Positions 39,403-50,249 of a stretch of 64,000 nucleotides of DNA are shown in pieces (position 1 is the first letter of the stretch; each line of letters begins with the position of its first letter). The DNA comes from Spirillospora albida (lineage in GTDB: Bacteria > Actinomycetota > Actinomycetes > Streptosporangiales > Streptosporangiaceae), in contig NZ_JOFJ01000001.1 of the NCBI RefSeq assembly GCF_000718255.1, positions 1 to 64,000 on the forward strand. Reading direction: 5' to 3'. The notes beneath the pieces were generated by a model. It was not told the origin of the DNA. It made no database searches and saw only the letters and a list, made by a program, of their open reading frames with translations. A program made the translations under genes and the position numbers.

Positions 39403-39996
39403 TCAGGCGGGCCTGCGGGCGGTCAGCCGCTCCACGAGCCCCTCGACGTCTTTCCGGGCGAACTGCCCCGAGATCACGACCTCCGGCCCGGCGATCCGCT
39501 GCATGATCATCGGCGCGGAGAGCACCCGTCCGCCGACGATGATCGCCACCTGTCTGCCGGGTCGATCCTCCGGGACCGCGGCGGCCTTTCCGGACAGCTC
39601 GGCGAACTCGGCCGCGTCAGCGGGGGTCAGCTTGATGGCGACGCCCCAAGTGGTCTGCCCGTTCTTCCCGTCCGGATAGACGAGCCGGACGTCCTCGACC
39701 TGCTGGACGACCATCCCGGCGGGGGCGAGCCAGTAGCAGGTCGTGCCGGTCTCGGCGGGGATCGCCCCCGCCTTGCACGGTGCCGTCTCGGTGGCGGACA
39801 CCTGCCGGAACGTCACGGGCGCCCGCAGCCGGGCGGGCTCGGCCTTCGCCGGCTCGTCGTCGTCCAGCAGCAGGTGCGAGACGACGACCGCCCCCGTGAG
39901 CAGCACGGCGGCGGTGACCGCGGCGACGATGACGAGGACGGCGCGCCCGGTCGGCGGCGCGTCCGGAGGGAGGGCCGCCGGCGGCTCCGGGTTCAC
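39403..39996 (-). CDS. SecDF-P1-head-like membrane-anchored protein
   Basis: A 197-residue protein with one TM helix (AVLVIVAAVTAAVLLTGAVV at about residues 19-38) and an extracytoplasmic part. The C-terminal half resembles the P1 head subdomain of SecD: TTWGVAIKLTPADAAEFAEL, QVAIIVGGRVLSAPMIMQRI and EVVISGQFARKDVEGLVERL. The remaining SecD TM channel is absent, so it cannot be a translocase by itself. The GTG start overlaps the parA stop (GTGA), so it is co-translated with the ParA homologue. It lies where scpA would usually follow parA; the IS sits between it and scpA. Confidence 0.75.
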   Translation of the reverse strand: MNPEPPAALPPDAPPTGRAVLVIVAAVTAAVLLTGAVVVSHLLLDDDEPAKAEPARLRAPVTFRQVSATETAPCKAGAIPAETGTTCYWLAPAGMVVQQVEDVRLVYPDGKNGQTTWGVAIKLTPADAAEFAELSGKAAAVPEDRPGRQVAIIVGGRVLSAPMIMQRIAGPEVVISGQFARKDVEGLVERLTARRPA

Positions 39997-40904
39997 TCCA
40001 GGCCCGACCACCGGGCGAGGACCTCACGGGCCAGACCGCGGTAGGCGTTCGCCCCCATCGAGTTCGGGTCGAAGTACGTGATCGGCTCGCCCGCGACGGT
40101 CGCGTCCGGGAAGCGGACCGTCCGGTTGATCACCGTGTGGAAGACCTTGTCGCCGAACGCCTCCACAATCCGGCCGAGGACCTCGCGGGTGTGCAGCGTC
40201 CGGGAGTCGTACATGGTGCCGAGGACGCCGTCGATGACCAGCTCCGGGTTGATCCGGCCCTGCACCTTGTCGATCGTCTCCATCAGCAGCGCCACGCCCC
40301 GCATCGCGAAGTACTCGCACTCCAGCGGGATCAGCACGCCCTCGCTGGCGGCCAGCGCGTTCACCGTCAGCAGGCCGAGCGACGGCTGGCAGTCGATGAG
40401 GATGTAGTCGTAGTGCGGGATGGCCGACTTCAGCGCCTGCTGCAGGATGTACTCGCGGCCCACCTCGTGGACGAGCTGGACCTCCGCGCCGGACAGGTCG
40501 ATGTTGCTGGGCAGCAGGTCCATGCCGTCGACGCCGGTCTCGATGACCACGTCCTGCCACTCGGTGTCGTGCTCGAGCAGCAGGTTGTGGATCGTGACCT
40601 CGAGCTGGCGCGGGTCGCCCTTGCCGAGCCCGACGGACAGCGCGCCCTGCGGGTCGAAGTCGACGAGCAGGATGCGGCGGCCGTACTCGGCGAGCGCCGC
40701 GCCCAGGTTGATGGTCGTGGTGGTCTTGCCGACCCCGCCCTTCTGGTTGCAGATCGCGACGATCCGCGCGGGGCCGTGCTCGGCCAGGGGTTCCGGGTCC
40801 GGGAACACCGGAACGGGTCGCTGCGTCGGCCCGAGGCCACGGCTCGGGTCGGTCTCAATGGTCGCGGAGGCCAGAACACCCTCCGCTCCCTGTCTGCTGG
40901 TCAC
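39993..40904 (-). CDS. parA: ParA-family ATPase
   Basis: A 303-residue deviant-Walker ATPase: CNQKGGVGKTTTTINLGAAL (about residues 51-70), switch I/II RRILLVDFDPQGALSVGLGK and DYILIDCQPSLGLLTVNALA. Homologues in the xerD-parA-scpAB block are orphan ParA-like proteins linked to chromosome organisation; no parB is adjacent. The GTG at 40904 is preferred because GGGGAGG lies 6 nt upstream and homologues begin near there; an alternative GTG at 41024 would overlap xerD by 20 bp. Confidence 0.9.
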   Translation of the reverse strand: MTSRQGAEGVLASATIETDPSRGLGPTQRPVPVFPDPEPLAEHGPARIVAICNQKGGVGKTTTTINLGAALAEYGRRILLVDFDPQGALSVGLGKGDPRQLEVTIHNLLLEHDTEWQDVVIETGVDGMDLLPSNIDLSGAEVQLVHEVGREYILQQALKSAIPHYDYILIDCQPSLGLLTVNALAASEGVLIPLECEYFAMRGVALLMETIDKVQGRINPELVIDGVLGTMYDSRTLHTREVLGRIVEAFGDKVFHTVINRTVRFPDATVAGEPITYFDPNSMGANAYRGLAREVLARWSGLE

Positions 40905-41004
40905 CAGATCCCTCCCCGGCGGCCCGGAAATGCCGTCCAGAACGGCGACTCTAAGCGCCTGACCACCACGACTCAAGGCGACGCGCGCCGATAGGCGGGA
41001 ATTG

Positions 41005-41934
41005 TCATCCGGCCGGCCGGTCACGGGCGCGCGGATGGGACGTCGCGTACACCTCGCGCAGCAGCCGGACCGTCACCAGAGTGTAGACCTGCGTGGTCGT
41101 CACCGAGGCGTGCCCCAGTAGTTCCTGGACGACCCGCACATCCGCCCCTCCGTCCAGCAAATGGGTCGCGAACGAATGGCGGAGCGTGTGCGGGGACACC
41201 TCCGACAGCCCGGCCCGGTCGGCGGCGGCGCGCAGCACCATCCAGGCGCCCTGCCGCGACAGCCGGCCGCCGCGCGCGTTGAGGAAGAGCGCCGGCCCGC
41301 CGCGCCCCGCCCGCGCCAGTTCCGGGCGGGCCCGCACCAGGTACGCGTCGACGGCCTGCCGCGCGTAGTCGCCGATCGGGACGATCCGGGCCTTGCCGCC
41401 CTTGCCGGCGACCCGCGCGAAACCCTCCGCCAGGTCCAGGTCGTCCACGTCCAGGCCGACGGCCTCGGAGATCCGCGCGCCCGACCCGTACAGCAACTCC
41501 AGCAGCGCGCGGTCGCGCAGGCCCCGGGCGGCGGCCCCGGCGCCGTCGTCGCCGGGCCCGGCCGCGACCGCGAGGAGCCGCTCCACCGCCTCCAGCGAGA
41601 TCGCCTTCGGCAGCCGCCGCGGCGGCGCGGGCGGCCGCACGTCCGCCGCCGGATCGCGGGGCGCGAGCCCCTCCCGCAGCGCGAACCGGTGCAGGCCGCG
41701 CACGGCGACCAGCGCCCGTGCCGCCGACCCGGCCGACAGCGGCGGATGCCCGGCGTCACCGTCCCGCAGCCCCGTGAGGAAGGCGCGGACGTCGTCCTCG
41801 GTGATCTCGGCGACCGCCGTCCGCCCCCGGTCCGCCTGCACCTGCGCGTAGCGGCGCAGGTCGCGCCGGTACGCGGTGAGCGTGTTCGCGGCGAGGCCCC
41901 GCTCGACCGCCAGATGCCCCAGGTAGGCGCGCAC
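41005..41934 (-). CDS. xerD: Tyrosine recombinase XerD
   Basis: A 309-residue site-specific recombinase. The N-terminal SAM-like core-binding domain includes HLAVERGLAANTLTAYRRDL. The catalytic domain has Arg in LLYGSGARISEAVGL (about 154), Lys in GKGGKARIVPIGD, HTLRHSFATHLLDGG (His-x-x-Arg, about 250), LLGHASVTTTQVYTLV with His and the nucleophilic Tyr (about 285). It resolves chromosome dimers at dif with XerC. The start is GTG at 41934 preceded by GGGGGAG. Confidence 0.93.
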   Translation of the reverse strand: MRAYLGHLAVERGLAANTLTAYRRDLRRYAQVQADRGRTAVAEITEDDVRAFLTGLRDGDAGHPPLSAGSAARALVAVRGLHRFALREGLAPRDPAADVRPPAPPRRLPKAISLEAVERLLAVAAGPGDDGAGAAARGLRDRALLELLYGSGARISEAVGLDVDDLDLAEGFARVAGKGGKARIVPIGDYARQAVDAYLVRARPELARAGRGGPALFLNARGGRLSRQGAWMVLRAAADRAGLSEVSPHTLRHSFATHLLDGGADVRVVQELLGHASVTTTQVYTLVTVRLLREVYATSHPRARDRPAG

Positions 41935-42168
41935 CGCCTCCCCCAGCGCGGACCCGGCGGCGGTGTCGCGCTCGGGGATCGGCTCGGTTCGCGGCGGGAC
42001 GCCCCCGCGGGATGTGCCGGGAGACGGGCCGGGGGACGTGCCGGGAGACAGGGCGCACCTCTTCAGCGGTCGGCGGGCCGCCCGGCGAGGGCGGGGACGA
42101 GCCCATCATGCCCCCTGGGACGGACACCGCGGACGTCATCGGCCCGCCCCGCCCCGGCATGTCGCGCG

Positions 42169-42812
42169 TCAGCCCTCCGGCGCGTCCGCCGGGCGCAGGC
42201 CCCGGAAGCCGTCGGCGCGGGCCGCGTGCGCCGCCAGCACGCCGATCGAGGCGATCATGTTGCGGATCTCCCCGGCGAGCACCTTGCGGACGGCCTCGTC
42301 CAGCGGCACCCACACGATCGGCATGTCCGCCTCCTCGTGCACCCGCACGAAACCGATCTCCGCCTCGGGGACCTCGGTGAGGTCGCGGGCGAGGAAGACG
42401 CGGATCCGCTCGTCCGACATGCCGGGCGACGGCAGGACGTCGATCAGCGTGTCCCACCGCCCGGCCCGGTACCCGGCCTCCTCCAGCAGCTCCCGCTCGG
42501 CGACCTCGTGCGGCGGCTCGCCCGCCACGTCCCGCAGCCCGGCGGGCGCCTCCCACAGCAGGTGCCCGGCGGCGTGCCGGTACTGGCGCAGCAGCAGCAC
42601 GCGGTCCCGGTCGTCCAGCGCGAGGATGCCGACGGAACCGGGATGCTCGATGACGTCGCGGGCGACGACCTCGGTGCCGCCGGCCGACGGCATCTCGACC
42701 CGGTCGCGGCGGACGCTGAACACCCGCCCGGCGAACTCGGTGGAGCTCTCCTCGACCGGCCACCGCTCCGGGACGTCGCGGACGTCGCCGGGGCCGAGCC
42801 CCGGACCGGCGC

Positions 42813-42816
<4 letters not shown>
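42169..42816 (-). CDS. NUDIX hydrolase (ADP-ribose pyrophosphatase type)
   Basis: A 215-residue Nudix enzyme close in layout to mycobacterial ADP-ribose pyrophosphatase. The N domain is FAGRVFSVRRDRVEMPSAGG. The Nudix box is at about residues 97-120: GLRDVAGEPPHEVAERELLE, then EAGY, with the catalytic REL-LEE Glu residues. It hydrolyses ADP-ribose to AMP and ribose 5-phosphate. It overlaps pyrG by 4 bp (GTGA), a conserved actinobacterial arrangement. The 234 bp between it and xerD hold only a short direct repeat (GTGCCGGGAGAC twice, about 42016-42050). Confidence 0.9.
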
Positions 42817-44543
<1,727 letters not shown>

Positions 44544-44622
44544 GGGCCACCAGGATAACAGCCGCCCGCCGGTGCCAGGCCCCCGACCTGCGGGAGGAGC
44601 CCTCTCGCCCCCGCGCCGCGGG

Positions 44623-46332
44623 CTACACCCTCGGCGCCGCGGTCGGCATGATCGTCCTCAGCTGGCGGGTGAGTTCGTCGATCAGGGAGCGCGCCTGGTC
44701 GGCGGCGTTCCGGGCGGCGTCGCGCTCCTGGGACAGCTCGGCGATCTGGGCGCGCTGCTCGGTGACGGCCTGGGCGAGCTGGTCGACCCACTGGTCTCGC
44801 TCGGCGAGCTTCTCGGCGACGGCGTCGCGCTCGGCGGCCATCTGGCGCATGCCGGCCACGGCCTTGTCGCGCTCCCGGCCGGCCTGGTCGGCGCGGCCCC
44901 GGGCGATGGTCAGCTCGGACTCGGCGCGCGCCTGGGCCTGGACGGCGGCCTCGCGGGCCTTGACGGCCGCGTCGCGGTCGCGTTCGGCCTTCTTCGCCGC
45001 CTCCAGGGTCTGCGCGGCGGTGTCGAGGGCCTGCTGCCGCTCGGCCTCGGCGGCGTCCGCGCGCCGGTCGGTCTCCTGCGCGCGGCGCTCGGCGTCCTGG
45101 ACCCGTCGCTCGGCGTCCTGGGCCCGGCGGTCGAGCTCCTGGGCGCGCCGCTCGGCCACCTCGGCGCGGCGGCGGGTCTCCTCGACCTCCTGACCGGCGG
45201 CGACCACGGTGTGCTGGAGGTTCTGCGCGGTCATCTCGGCGTCGGTGACCTTGGCGCGCAGCCCGGTCAGCTCGCCGTGCGCGTTCTCCAGCGCGCGGGA
45301 CAGCTCGGCCGCCTGGTCGGCGACGCGGTCGCGCTCGGCCTCGGCGGAGCGGCGGCCGGCGACGGCGTCCTCGACGGCGCGCAGGGCGTCGTCGCGGGCC
45401 TCGCTCATCGCGTCGCGCTGCTGGATGGCCTGCCGGACGGTCGCCTCGGTCTCGGCGACGCGCCGCTCGGCCTGCTCGGCCTGCGCCTGCGCCTGGTCGA
45501 GCTGGGCGCGCAGCTGCTCGGCCTGGGCGCGCGCCTGGTCGGCCTGGACGCGGATCTGCTCGGCCTGCTGGCGGGCCTGCTCGGCCTGGGCCCGGCCCTG
45601 CTGGGCCTGGTTCCAGGCGGCGGCGGCGTCCCGCTGCGCGTTCTCCTTCTCGGTCTGGAGCGCGGCGATCTGCTGGACGGCCTCGTTCTGCATCTCGGCC
45701 GCGCGGCGCTCGGCGTCGGCCGCCTGCCGCTCGGCGTCGGCGGCGCGGCGCTCGGCCTGCTCGGCCTGGCCGCGGGAGCGCTGGACCTCGCCCCACGCGG
45801 CCGCCGCGTCCCGCTGCGCCGATTCCTTCTCGGCCTGCACGGCCGTGAGCTGCGCGGCGGCCTCGTTCTGCGCCTCGGCCGTGCGGCGCTCGGCCTCGAC
45901 GGCGCGGCGCTCGGCCTGCTCGGCCTGGCCGCGGGAGCGCTGGACCTCGCCCCACGCGGCCGCCGCGTCCCGCTGCGCCGACTCCTTCTCGGCCTGCACG
46001 GCCGTGAGCTGCGCGGCGGTCTCGGTCTTGGTCTCGCTGACCTTGCGCTCGCCGGCGGCGAGCGCGTCCCCGATGAGGTCGGCCATCTGCCGGAGCCGCT
46101 CGACGATGTCCCAGGGCTGCGCCTCGGGCTGGTCGGCCTCGCGGCGCGCCTCCGGCGGCCGGGACGACTCGCCCGGCGGCGCCGGCATGGGGGCCGGTTC
46201 GGCCATCGGTCTCGGCTGCTGGAGCGCCGGGACGTGCATGTCGGGTTTGCGCCCGGGGTCACGCCCCATGACGGGCCACGGGGAGGCGTCCGGGACGCCG
46301 CGCGAACCACCCGATCCGTTGAGTTCGCTCAC
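44623..46332 (-). CDS. Long Ala/Glu/Arg-rich coiled-coil protein with internal repeats
   Basis: A 569-residue cytoplasmic protein. Residues 1-75 are Pro-rich and disordered. Residues about 78-555 form nearly uninterrupted coiled coil with heptad-like AEQAERRA/ADAERR/AQDAERR units and no TM helix or catalytic motif. Inside it a near-identical 40-residue block (AQLTAVQAEKESAQRDAAAA, then WGEVQRSRGQAEQAERRA) occurs twice, 53 residues apart, and diverged forms follow (ENAQRDAAAAWNQAQQGRAQ). It resembles DivIVA/Scy/FilP-like cytoskeletal proteins in general style but not by any specific motif. It is monocistronic; its promoter region is shared with the divergent peptidase gene. Confidence 0.7.
   Translation of the reverse strand: MSELNGSGGSRGVPDASPWPVMGRDPGRKPDMHVPALQQPRPMAEPAPMPAPPGESSRPPEARREADQPEAQPWDIVERLRQMADLIGDALAAGERKVSETKTETAAQLTAVQAEKESAQRDAAAAWGEVQRSRGQAEQAERRAVEAERRTAEAQNEAAAQLTAVQAEKESAQRDAAAAWGEVQRSRGQAEQAERRAADAERQAADAERRAAEMQNEAVQQIAALQTEKENAQRDAAAAWNQAQQGRAQAEQARQQAEQIRVQADQARAQAEQLRAQLDQAQAQAEQAERRVAETEATVRQAIQQRDAMSEARDDALRAVEDAVAGRRSAEAERDRVADQAAELSRALENAHGELTGLRAKVTDAEMTAQNLQHTVVAAGQEVEETRRRAEVAERRAQELDRRAQDAERRVQDAERRAQETDRRADAAEAERQQALDTAAQTLEAAKKAERDRDAAVKAREAAVQAQARAESELTIARGRADQAGRERDKAVAGMRQMAAERDAVAEKLAERDQWVDQLAQAVTEQRAQIAELSQERDAARNAADQARSLIDELTRQLRTIMPTAAPRV
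45741..46019 (-). repeat. 120-bp direct repeat inside the coiled-coil gene
   Basis: Two 120-bp copies (45741-45860 and 45900-46019), 159 bp (53 codons) apart, are identical by eye except for one silent T/C change in the AEKESAQ codons (GATTCC versus GACTCC on the plus strand). Such near-identity at the DNA level points to a recent duplication or gene conversion. Confidence 0.8.
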
Positions 46333-46504
46333 TGGTCTCCTCGTCCGACCGCACCGGACCTCATGCTCGCTTCACTCCTCGCCCGCCGGCTCGTCGCTTC
46401 GCTCACAGGGCACTCTAGTGCCGCCCGGTGGAACGTTTGCCCTGTTTGTGGTTTGCTTTCGCGATCCTCGCAGGGTACGCGAGCGGGTGGAACAATTCGG
46501 CTCC

Positions 46505-47470
46505 ATGGAACCTCGCTCGTTGTACCCACCGATCGAACCCTACGACTCCGGGCTGCTGACCGTCGGCGACGGCGACAAGATTTACTGGGAAGTCTGCGGA
46601 AACCCCGCAGGTAAACCGGCCGTGATGCTGCACGGCGGCCCCGGCGGCGGCTGCGTCGCCGACCATCGCCGCCAGTTCGATCCCGAGGCGTACCGGATCG
46701 TGCTGTTCGACCAGCGCAACTGCGGGCGGAGCCTGCCGCACGCGAAGGACCCGGGCGTGTCCCTGGACGCCAACACCACCTGGAACCTCGTCGCCGACAT
46801 GGAGCGGCTCCGCGAGCACCTCGGGATCGAGCGGTGGCTGGTGTTCGGCGGCAGCTGGGGCAGCGCCCTGGCGCTGGCGTACGCGGAGACGCATCCGGAG
46901 CGCGTGACGGAGATGGTGCTGCGCGGCGTCTTCACGCTGCGCCCGTTCGAGCTGTACTGGTTCTACCAGGAGGGCGCGTCGCTGCTGTTCCCCGATCTGT
47001 GGGAGAAGTACGTCGAGCCGATCCCCGAGGACGAGCGCGAGGACCTGATGTCGGCGTTCCACGAGCGCCTGAACTCGCCGGACCCGGAGGTGCGGATCGC
47101 GGCGGCGAGGGCGTGGTCGACGTGGGAGGGCGCGACGCTGACGCTGCGGCCGGATCCGGGGCTCACGGCGGAGTTCGGGGAGCCCGACTACGCGGTCGCG
47201 TTCGCCCGGATCGAGAATCACTACTTCATGCACGGCGGCTTCTTCGAGGACGAGCAGCTCATCCGGGACGTCGAGAGGATCCGGAACATCCCGGCCGTCA
47301 TCGTCCAGGGCCGCTACGACGTGTGCACGCCGATGGCGACCGCGTGGGACCTGCACAAGGCGTGGCCGGAGGCGGAGTTCCACATCGTGGACGACGCGGG
47401 CCACGCGTTCACCGAGCCGGGCATCCTGCACCGGCTGATCGAGGCGACCGACCGTTTCGCCCGCTCCTAG
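46505..47470 (+). CDS. pip: Proline iminopeptidase (alpha/beta hydrolase)
   Basis: A 321-residue alpha/beta hydrolase of peptidase family S33. The oxyanion region is VMLHGGPGGGCVADHRRQFD. The nucleophile elbow is WLVFGGSWGSALALAYAETH (Ser about residue 116). The acid is in IVQGRYDVCTPMATAWDLHK (Asp about 271), and the His is in VDDAGHAFTEPGI (about 299). DQRNCGRSLPHA is a Pip hallmark. It releases N-terminal proline from peptides in the cytoplasm. The ATG at 46505 matches the family start. Confidence 0.93.
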   Translation: MEPRSLYPPIEPYDSGLLTVGDGDKIYWEVCGNPAGKPAVMLHGGPGGGCVADHRRQFDPEAYRIVLFDQRNCGRSLPHAKDPGVSLDANTTWNLVADMERLREHLGIERWLVFGGSWGSALALAYAETHPERVTEMVLRGVFTLRPFELYWFYQEGASLLFPDLWEKYVEPIPEDEREDLMSAFHERLNSPDPEVRIAAARAWSTWEGATLTLRPDPGLTAEFGEPDYAVAFARIENHYFMHGGFFEDEQLIRDVERIRNIPAVIVQGRYDVCTPMATAWDLHKAWPEAEFHIVDDAGHAFTEPGILHRLIEATDRFARS

Positions 47471-47496
47471 CGCGGGACTGTTTCCGGACCCTGTGA

Positions 47497-47523
47497 CCGT
47501 TTCGGACGGCCGGTCCGGAACGG
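47497..47523 (+). terminator. Hairpin terminator after pip
   Basis: CCGTTTCGGAC (47497-47507) pairs with GTCCGGAACGG (47513-47523), 11 bp with one G-T wobble. It lies 26 nt after the pip stop. Confidence 0.6.
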
Positions 47524-47625
47524 GGGTCGCGGAGTGGGGCGGGGACGCCGCCGGACCTCCGCGAACCCCCGACCTCGCGCGGCCCGGCGTGACGCCCGCC
47601 GCACCGCGCGCGTTGACCTGCGATC

Positions 47626-47638
47626 ATGTGAATCACAT
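47626..47638 (+). promoter_or_regulatory. Palindrome ATGTGAATCACAT, candidate operator
   Basis: A perfect palindrome with a 1-nt centre, immediately followed by another CACAT copy. It resembles TGTGA/TCACA operators of CRP- or GntR-type regulators but with a shorter centre. It lies about 270 bp upstream of ectA, 8 bp after a TTGACC box. Confidence 0.4.
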
Positions 47639-47904
47639 CACATAACCGATATGGAAAAGCTCCCGCCGGGCCCGCATAGATCATTCACGAGGTCCTAGCG
47701 GTGGTCCGGGGGGCGATACCGCGCGCCGGTCGCCATCGCTCCTGCTTATCATGCGAAAATGCGCGCGCGGGCCGTCGATTAACATGCCGGAAATAATCCG
47801 GGATTTGTCAGCCGGTCAGCCCTACCCGGACCGCCGCACGACAAACATCTCGCAGATAACAAGCCCGGCGGGTCCCCTGAGGCGGTTCGCTAGGTTTCTT
47901 GGAC

Positions 47905-48444
47905 ATGGCACCGCAACCCCTGGAATCACCGCCCCGGCATCCGCTCCCGACCAGCGACGTCCGGCTCCAGGAGCCGAGCCCCGCCGACGGTCCCGCGCTG
48001 TGGCGGCTCGCCCGCGATTCGCGTGTCCTGGACGTCAACTCGCCCTACAGCTACGCGCTCTGGTGCCGTGATTTCGCGGACACCTCCGTGGTGGCCCGCG
48101 ACGGCGAGGGGGCGTGCGGCTTCATCACCGGCTACGTCCGCCCCGCCCGGCCCGACACGTTCTTCGTGTGGCAGGTCGCCGTCGCCGAGTCGCACCGGGG
48201 CCGCGGTCTGGCCCGCCGCATGCTGGACCGGCTCGCCGGCCGGCTGGCCGCCCGCGGCCACCGCTACCTGGAGGCGACCGTGACGCCGGGCAACGCCGCG
48301 TCCACCGCGATGTTCGCGTCGTTCGCCCGCGACCACGGATGCGAGCTGGAGCGCAGCCCGCTGTTCGGCGCGGAGCACTTCCCCGGCGGCGGCCACGAGC
48401 CCGAGGTGCTCTTCCGCATCGGCCCGATCTCCGGCCGGGACTGA
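47905..48444 (+). CDS. ectA: L-2,4-diaminobutyrate acetyltransferase
   Basis: A 179-residue GNAT enzyme. It starts with VRLQEPSPADGPALWRLARD and DVNSPYSYALWCRDFADTSV, which are characteristic of EctA. The acetyl-CoA loop is VAVAESHRGRGLARRMLDRL (about residues 90-109), and the C-terminal TPGNAASTAMFASFARDHGC is typical. It acetylates L-2,4-diaminobutyrate at the gamma-amino group, the second ectoine step. The ATG at 47905 is preferred to a TTG two codons upstream. It heads ectABCD, 100 bp before ectB. Confidence 0.95.
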   Translation: MAPQPLESPPRHPLPTSDVRLQEPSPADGPALWRLARDSRVLDVNSPYSYALWCRDFADTSVVARDGEGACGFITGYVRPARPDTFFVWQVAVAESHRGRGLARRMLDRLAGRLAARGHRYLEATVTPGNAASTAMFASFARDHGCELERSPLFGAEHFPGGGHEPEVLFRIGPISGRD

Positions 48445-48544
48445 CCGCCCGGCCACCGCACGCCCCCCGCCCCCGTCCCTTCCGGCTCGCGCCCCGGCGG
48501 GCGCGCGCCCGCGATCGACCCGACCGACCTTCCCGGAGGCACAC

Positions 48545-49810
48545 ATGGACGTTTTCGCCCGCATGGAATCGGAAGTCCGCGGCTACTGTCGCGGCTGGCC
48601 GACGGTGTTCACCACCGCGCAGGGCAGCCGTATCACCGATGAGAACGGACGCTCCTACCTCGATTTCTTCGCCGGCGCCGGCACCCTCAACTACGGCCAC
48701 AACGACCCCCGCCTGAAACAGCGGCTGCTGGACTATCTGTCGGCCGACAGCATCGTGCACAGCCTCGACATGTACACGGCCGCGAAACGCGACTTTCTGG
48801 AACGATTCAATGAATATGTCCTGGAGCCGCGCGGCCTGGACTACAAGGTCCAGTTCCCCGGTCCGGCGGGCAACCATTCGGTCGAGGCCGCGCTGAAACT
48901 GGCCCGCAAGTACACCGGCCGGGAGACCGTCGTCAGCTTCACCAACGCCTTCCACGGCATGACGCTCGGCGCGCTCGCCGTGACGGGGAACTCGATGAAG
49001 CGGACCGGCGCGGGCGTGCCCCTCGGCCACGGCGTCGCGATGCCCTACGACAACTACCTCGACGGCCGGACGCCCGACTTCCTCCTGCTGGAGACGATGC
49101 TCGCCGACAGCGGCAGCGGCCTCGACACGCCCGCCGCGGTGATCGTCGAGACCGTGCAGGGCGAGGGCGGCATCAACGTCGCGTCCGCCGAGTGGCTGCG
49201 GGGGCTGCAGGACCTGTGCCGCCGCCACGACATCCTCCTGGTCGTCGACGACGTCCAGATGGGCTGCGGCCGGACGGGCGCGTTCTTCTCCTTCGAGGAG
49301 GCCGGGATCGTCCCGGACATCGTGTGCCTGTCGAAGTCGCTGAGCGGCTACGGGCTGCCGTTCGCGGTCACGCTGATGCGCCGCGACCTGGACGTGTGGG
49401 AGCCGGGCGAGCACAACGGCACGTTCCGCGGGTTCAACCCGGCGTTCGTCACGGCGGTCGGCGCGCTCGAGGACCACTGGACGGGCGACGGCATGGAGAA
49501 GCAGACCATCGCCAAGGGCCAGCAGGTCGAGGCCGCGCTGGACGGCATCGCCGCCGCCCACGCGGACGTGGTCGACGGCGTCCGCGGCCGCGGCCTCGCC
49601 TGGGGCCTGGTGATGAAGGACCCCGAGGCGGCGCCCGCGGTGTGCGCGGAGGCGTTCGAGCGCGGCCTGCTGATGGAGACGTCCGGCCCGGAGGGCGAGG
49701 TGGTGAAGCTGCTGCCGCCGCTGACCACGACCGAGGCCGAGCTCGCCGAGGGCCTGGACATCCTGGCCGACTCGGTGCACGCCGCGCTCCGCGCCACCGC
49801 CGCCGCCTGA
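48545..49810 (+). CDS. ectB: L-2,4-diaminobutyrate aminotransferase (ectoine pathway)
   Basis: A 421-residue class III PLP aminotransferase. EctB hallmarks are FFAGAGTLNYGHNDPRLKQR (about residues 40-59), FHGMTLGALAVTGN, VDDVQMGCGRTGAFFSFE (PLP-binding Asp) and VCLSKSLSGYGLPFAV with the Schiff-base Lys (about 264). It makes L-2,4-diaminobutyrate from aspartate semialdehyde and glutamate. GGAGGCACAC precedes the ATG. Confidence 0.97.
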   Translation: MDVFARMESEVRGYCRGWPTVFTTAQGSRITDENGRSYLDFFAGAGTLNYGHNDPRLKQRLLDYLSADSIVHSLDMYTAAKRDFLERFNEYVLEPRGLDYKVQFPGPAGNHSVEAALKLARKYTGRETVVSFTNAFHGMTLGALAVTGNSMKRTGAGVPLGHGVAMPYDNYLDGRTPDFLLLETMLADSGSGLDTPAAVIVETVQGEGGINVASAEWLRGLQDLCRRHDILLVVDDVQMGCGRTGAFFSFEEAGIVPDIVCLSKSLSGYGLPFAVTLMRRDLDVWEPGEHNGTFRGFNPAFVTAVGALEDHWTGDGMEKQTIAKGQQVEAALDGIAAAHADVVDGVRGRGLAWGLVMKDPEAAPAVCAEAFERGLLMETSGPEGEVVKLLPPLTTTEAELAEGLDILADSVHAALRATAAA

Positions 49811-49847
49811 TGAGGGCGCGCCGCCGACCGGACACGAGGAGGAACCG

Positions 49848-50249
49848 ATGATCGTCCGTTCGCTCGACGAGATCGCCGGCACGGAGCGCGACGTGCGCGC
49901 CGAGACCTGGCGCAGCCGCCGCTTCGTCCTGGCCAAGGAGGGTGTCGGGTTCTCCCTGCACGACACCGTCCTGTACGCGGGGACGGAGACGCGGATGTGG
50001 TACGCGAACCACATCGAGGCCGTCTACTGCATCGAGGGCACCGGCGAGCTCGTCAACGAGGAGACCGGCGAGAAGCACGACCTGCGGCCGGGCGTGATGT
50101 ACCTGCTGGACGGCCACGAGCACCACACCCTGCGCGCCCACACGGACGTGCGGACCGTCTGCGTGTTCAACCCGCCCTGCACCGGGCGGGAGGTCCATGA
50201 CGAGAACGGCGTCTACCCGCTGCTGACCGAGGAGGAGTCCGGATCGTGA
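49848..50249 (+). CDS. ectC: L-ectoine synthase
   Basis: A 133-residue cupin. Landmarks are MIVRSLDEIAGTERDVRAET, FSLHDTVLYAGTETRMWYAN, HIEAVYCIEGTGELVNEETG and YLLDGHEHHTLRAHTDVRTV, which include the metal-binding Glu, Tyr and His. It closes N-gamma-acetyl-diaminobutyrate to ectoine. GAGGAGGAACCG lies before the ATG, and the stop overlaps ectD. Confidence 0.98.
   Translation: MIVRSLDEIAGTERDVRAETWRSRRFVLAKEGVGFSLHDTVLYAGTETRMWYANHIEAVYCIEGTGELVNEETGEKHDLRPGVMYLLDGHEHHTLRAHTDVRTVCVFNPPCTGREVHDENGVYPLLTEEESGS

Larger units (their letters stand above)
47471..47904 (+). other. Intergenic region before the ectoine locus
   Basis: 434 bp without a gene. It holds the pip terminator (47497-47523), a 13-bp palindrome (47626-47638) shortly after a TTGACC box (47612-47617), and several AT-rich patches (about 47750-47860) that contrast with the surroundings. 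The ectA/ehu transcript probably starts here. There is no clear Shine-Dalgarno before the ectA ATG, so that message may be leaderless or weakly initiated. Confidence 0.55.
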
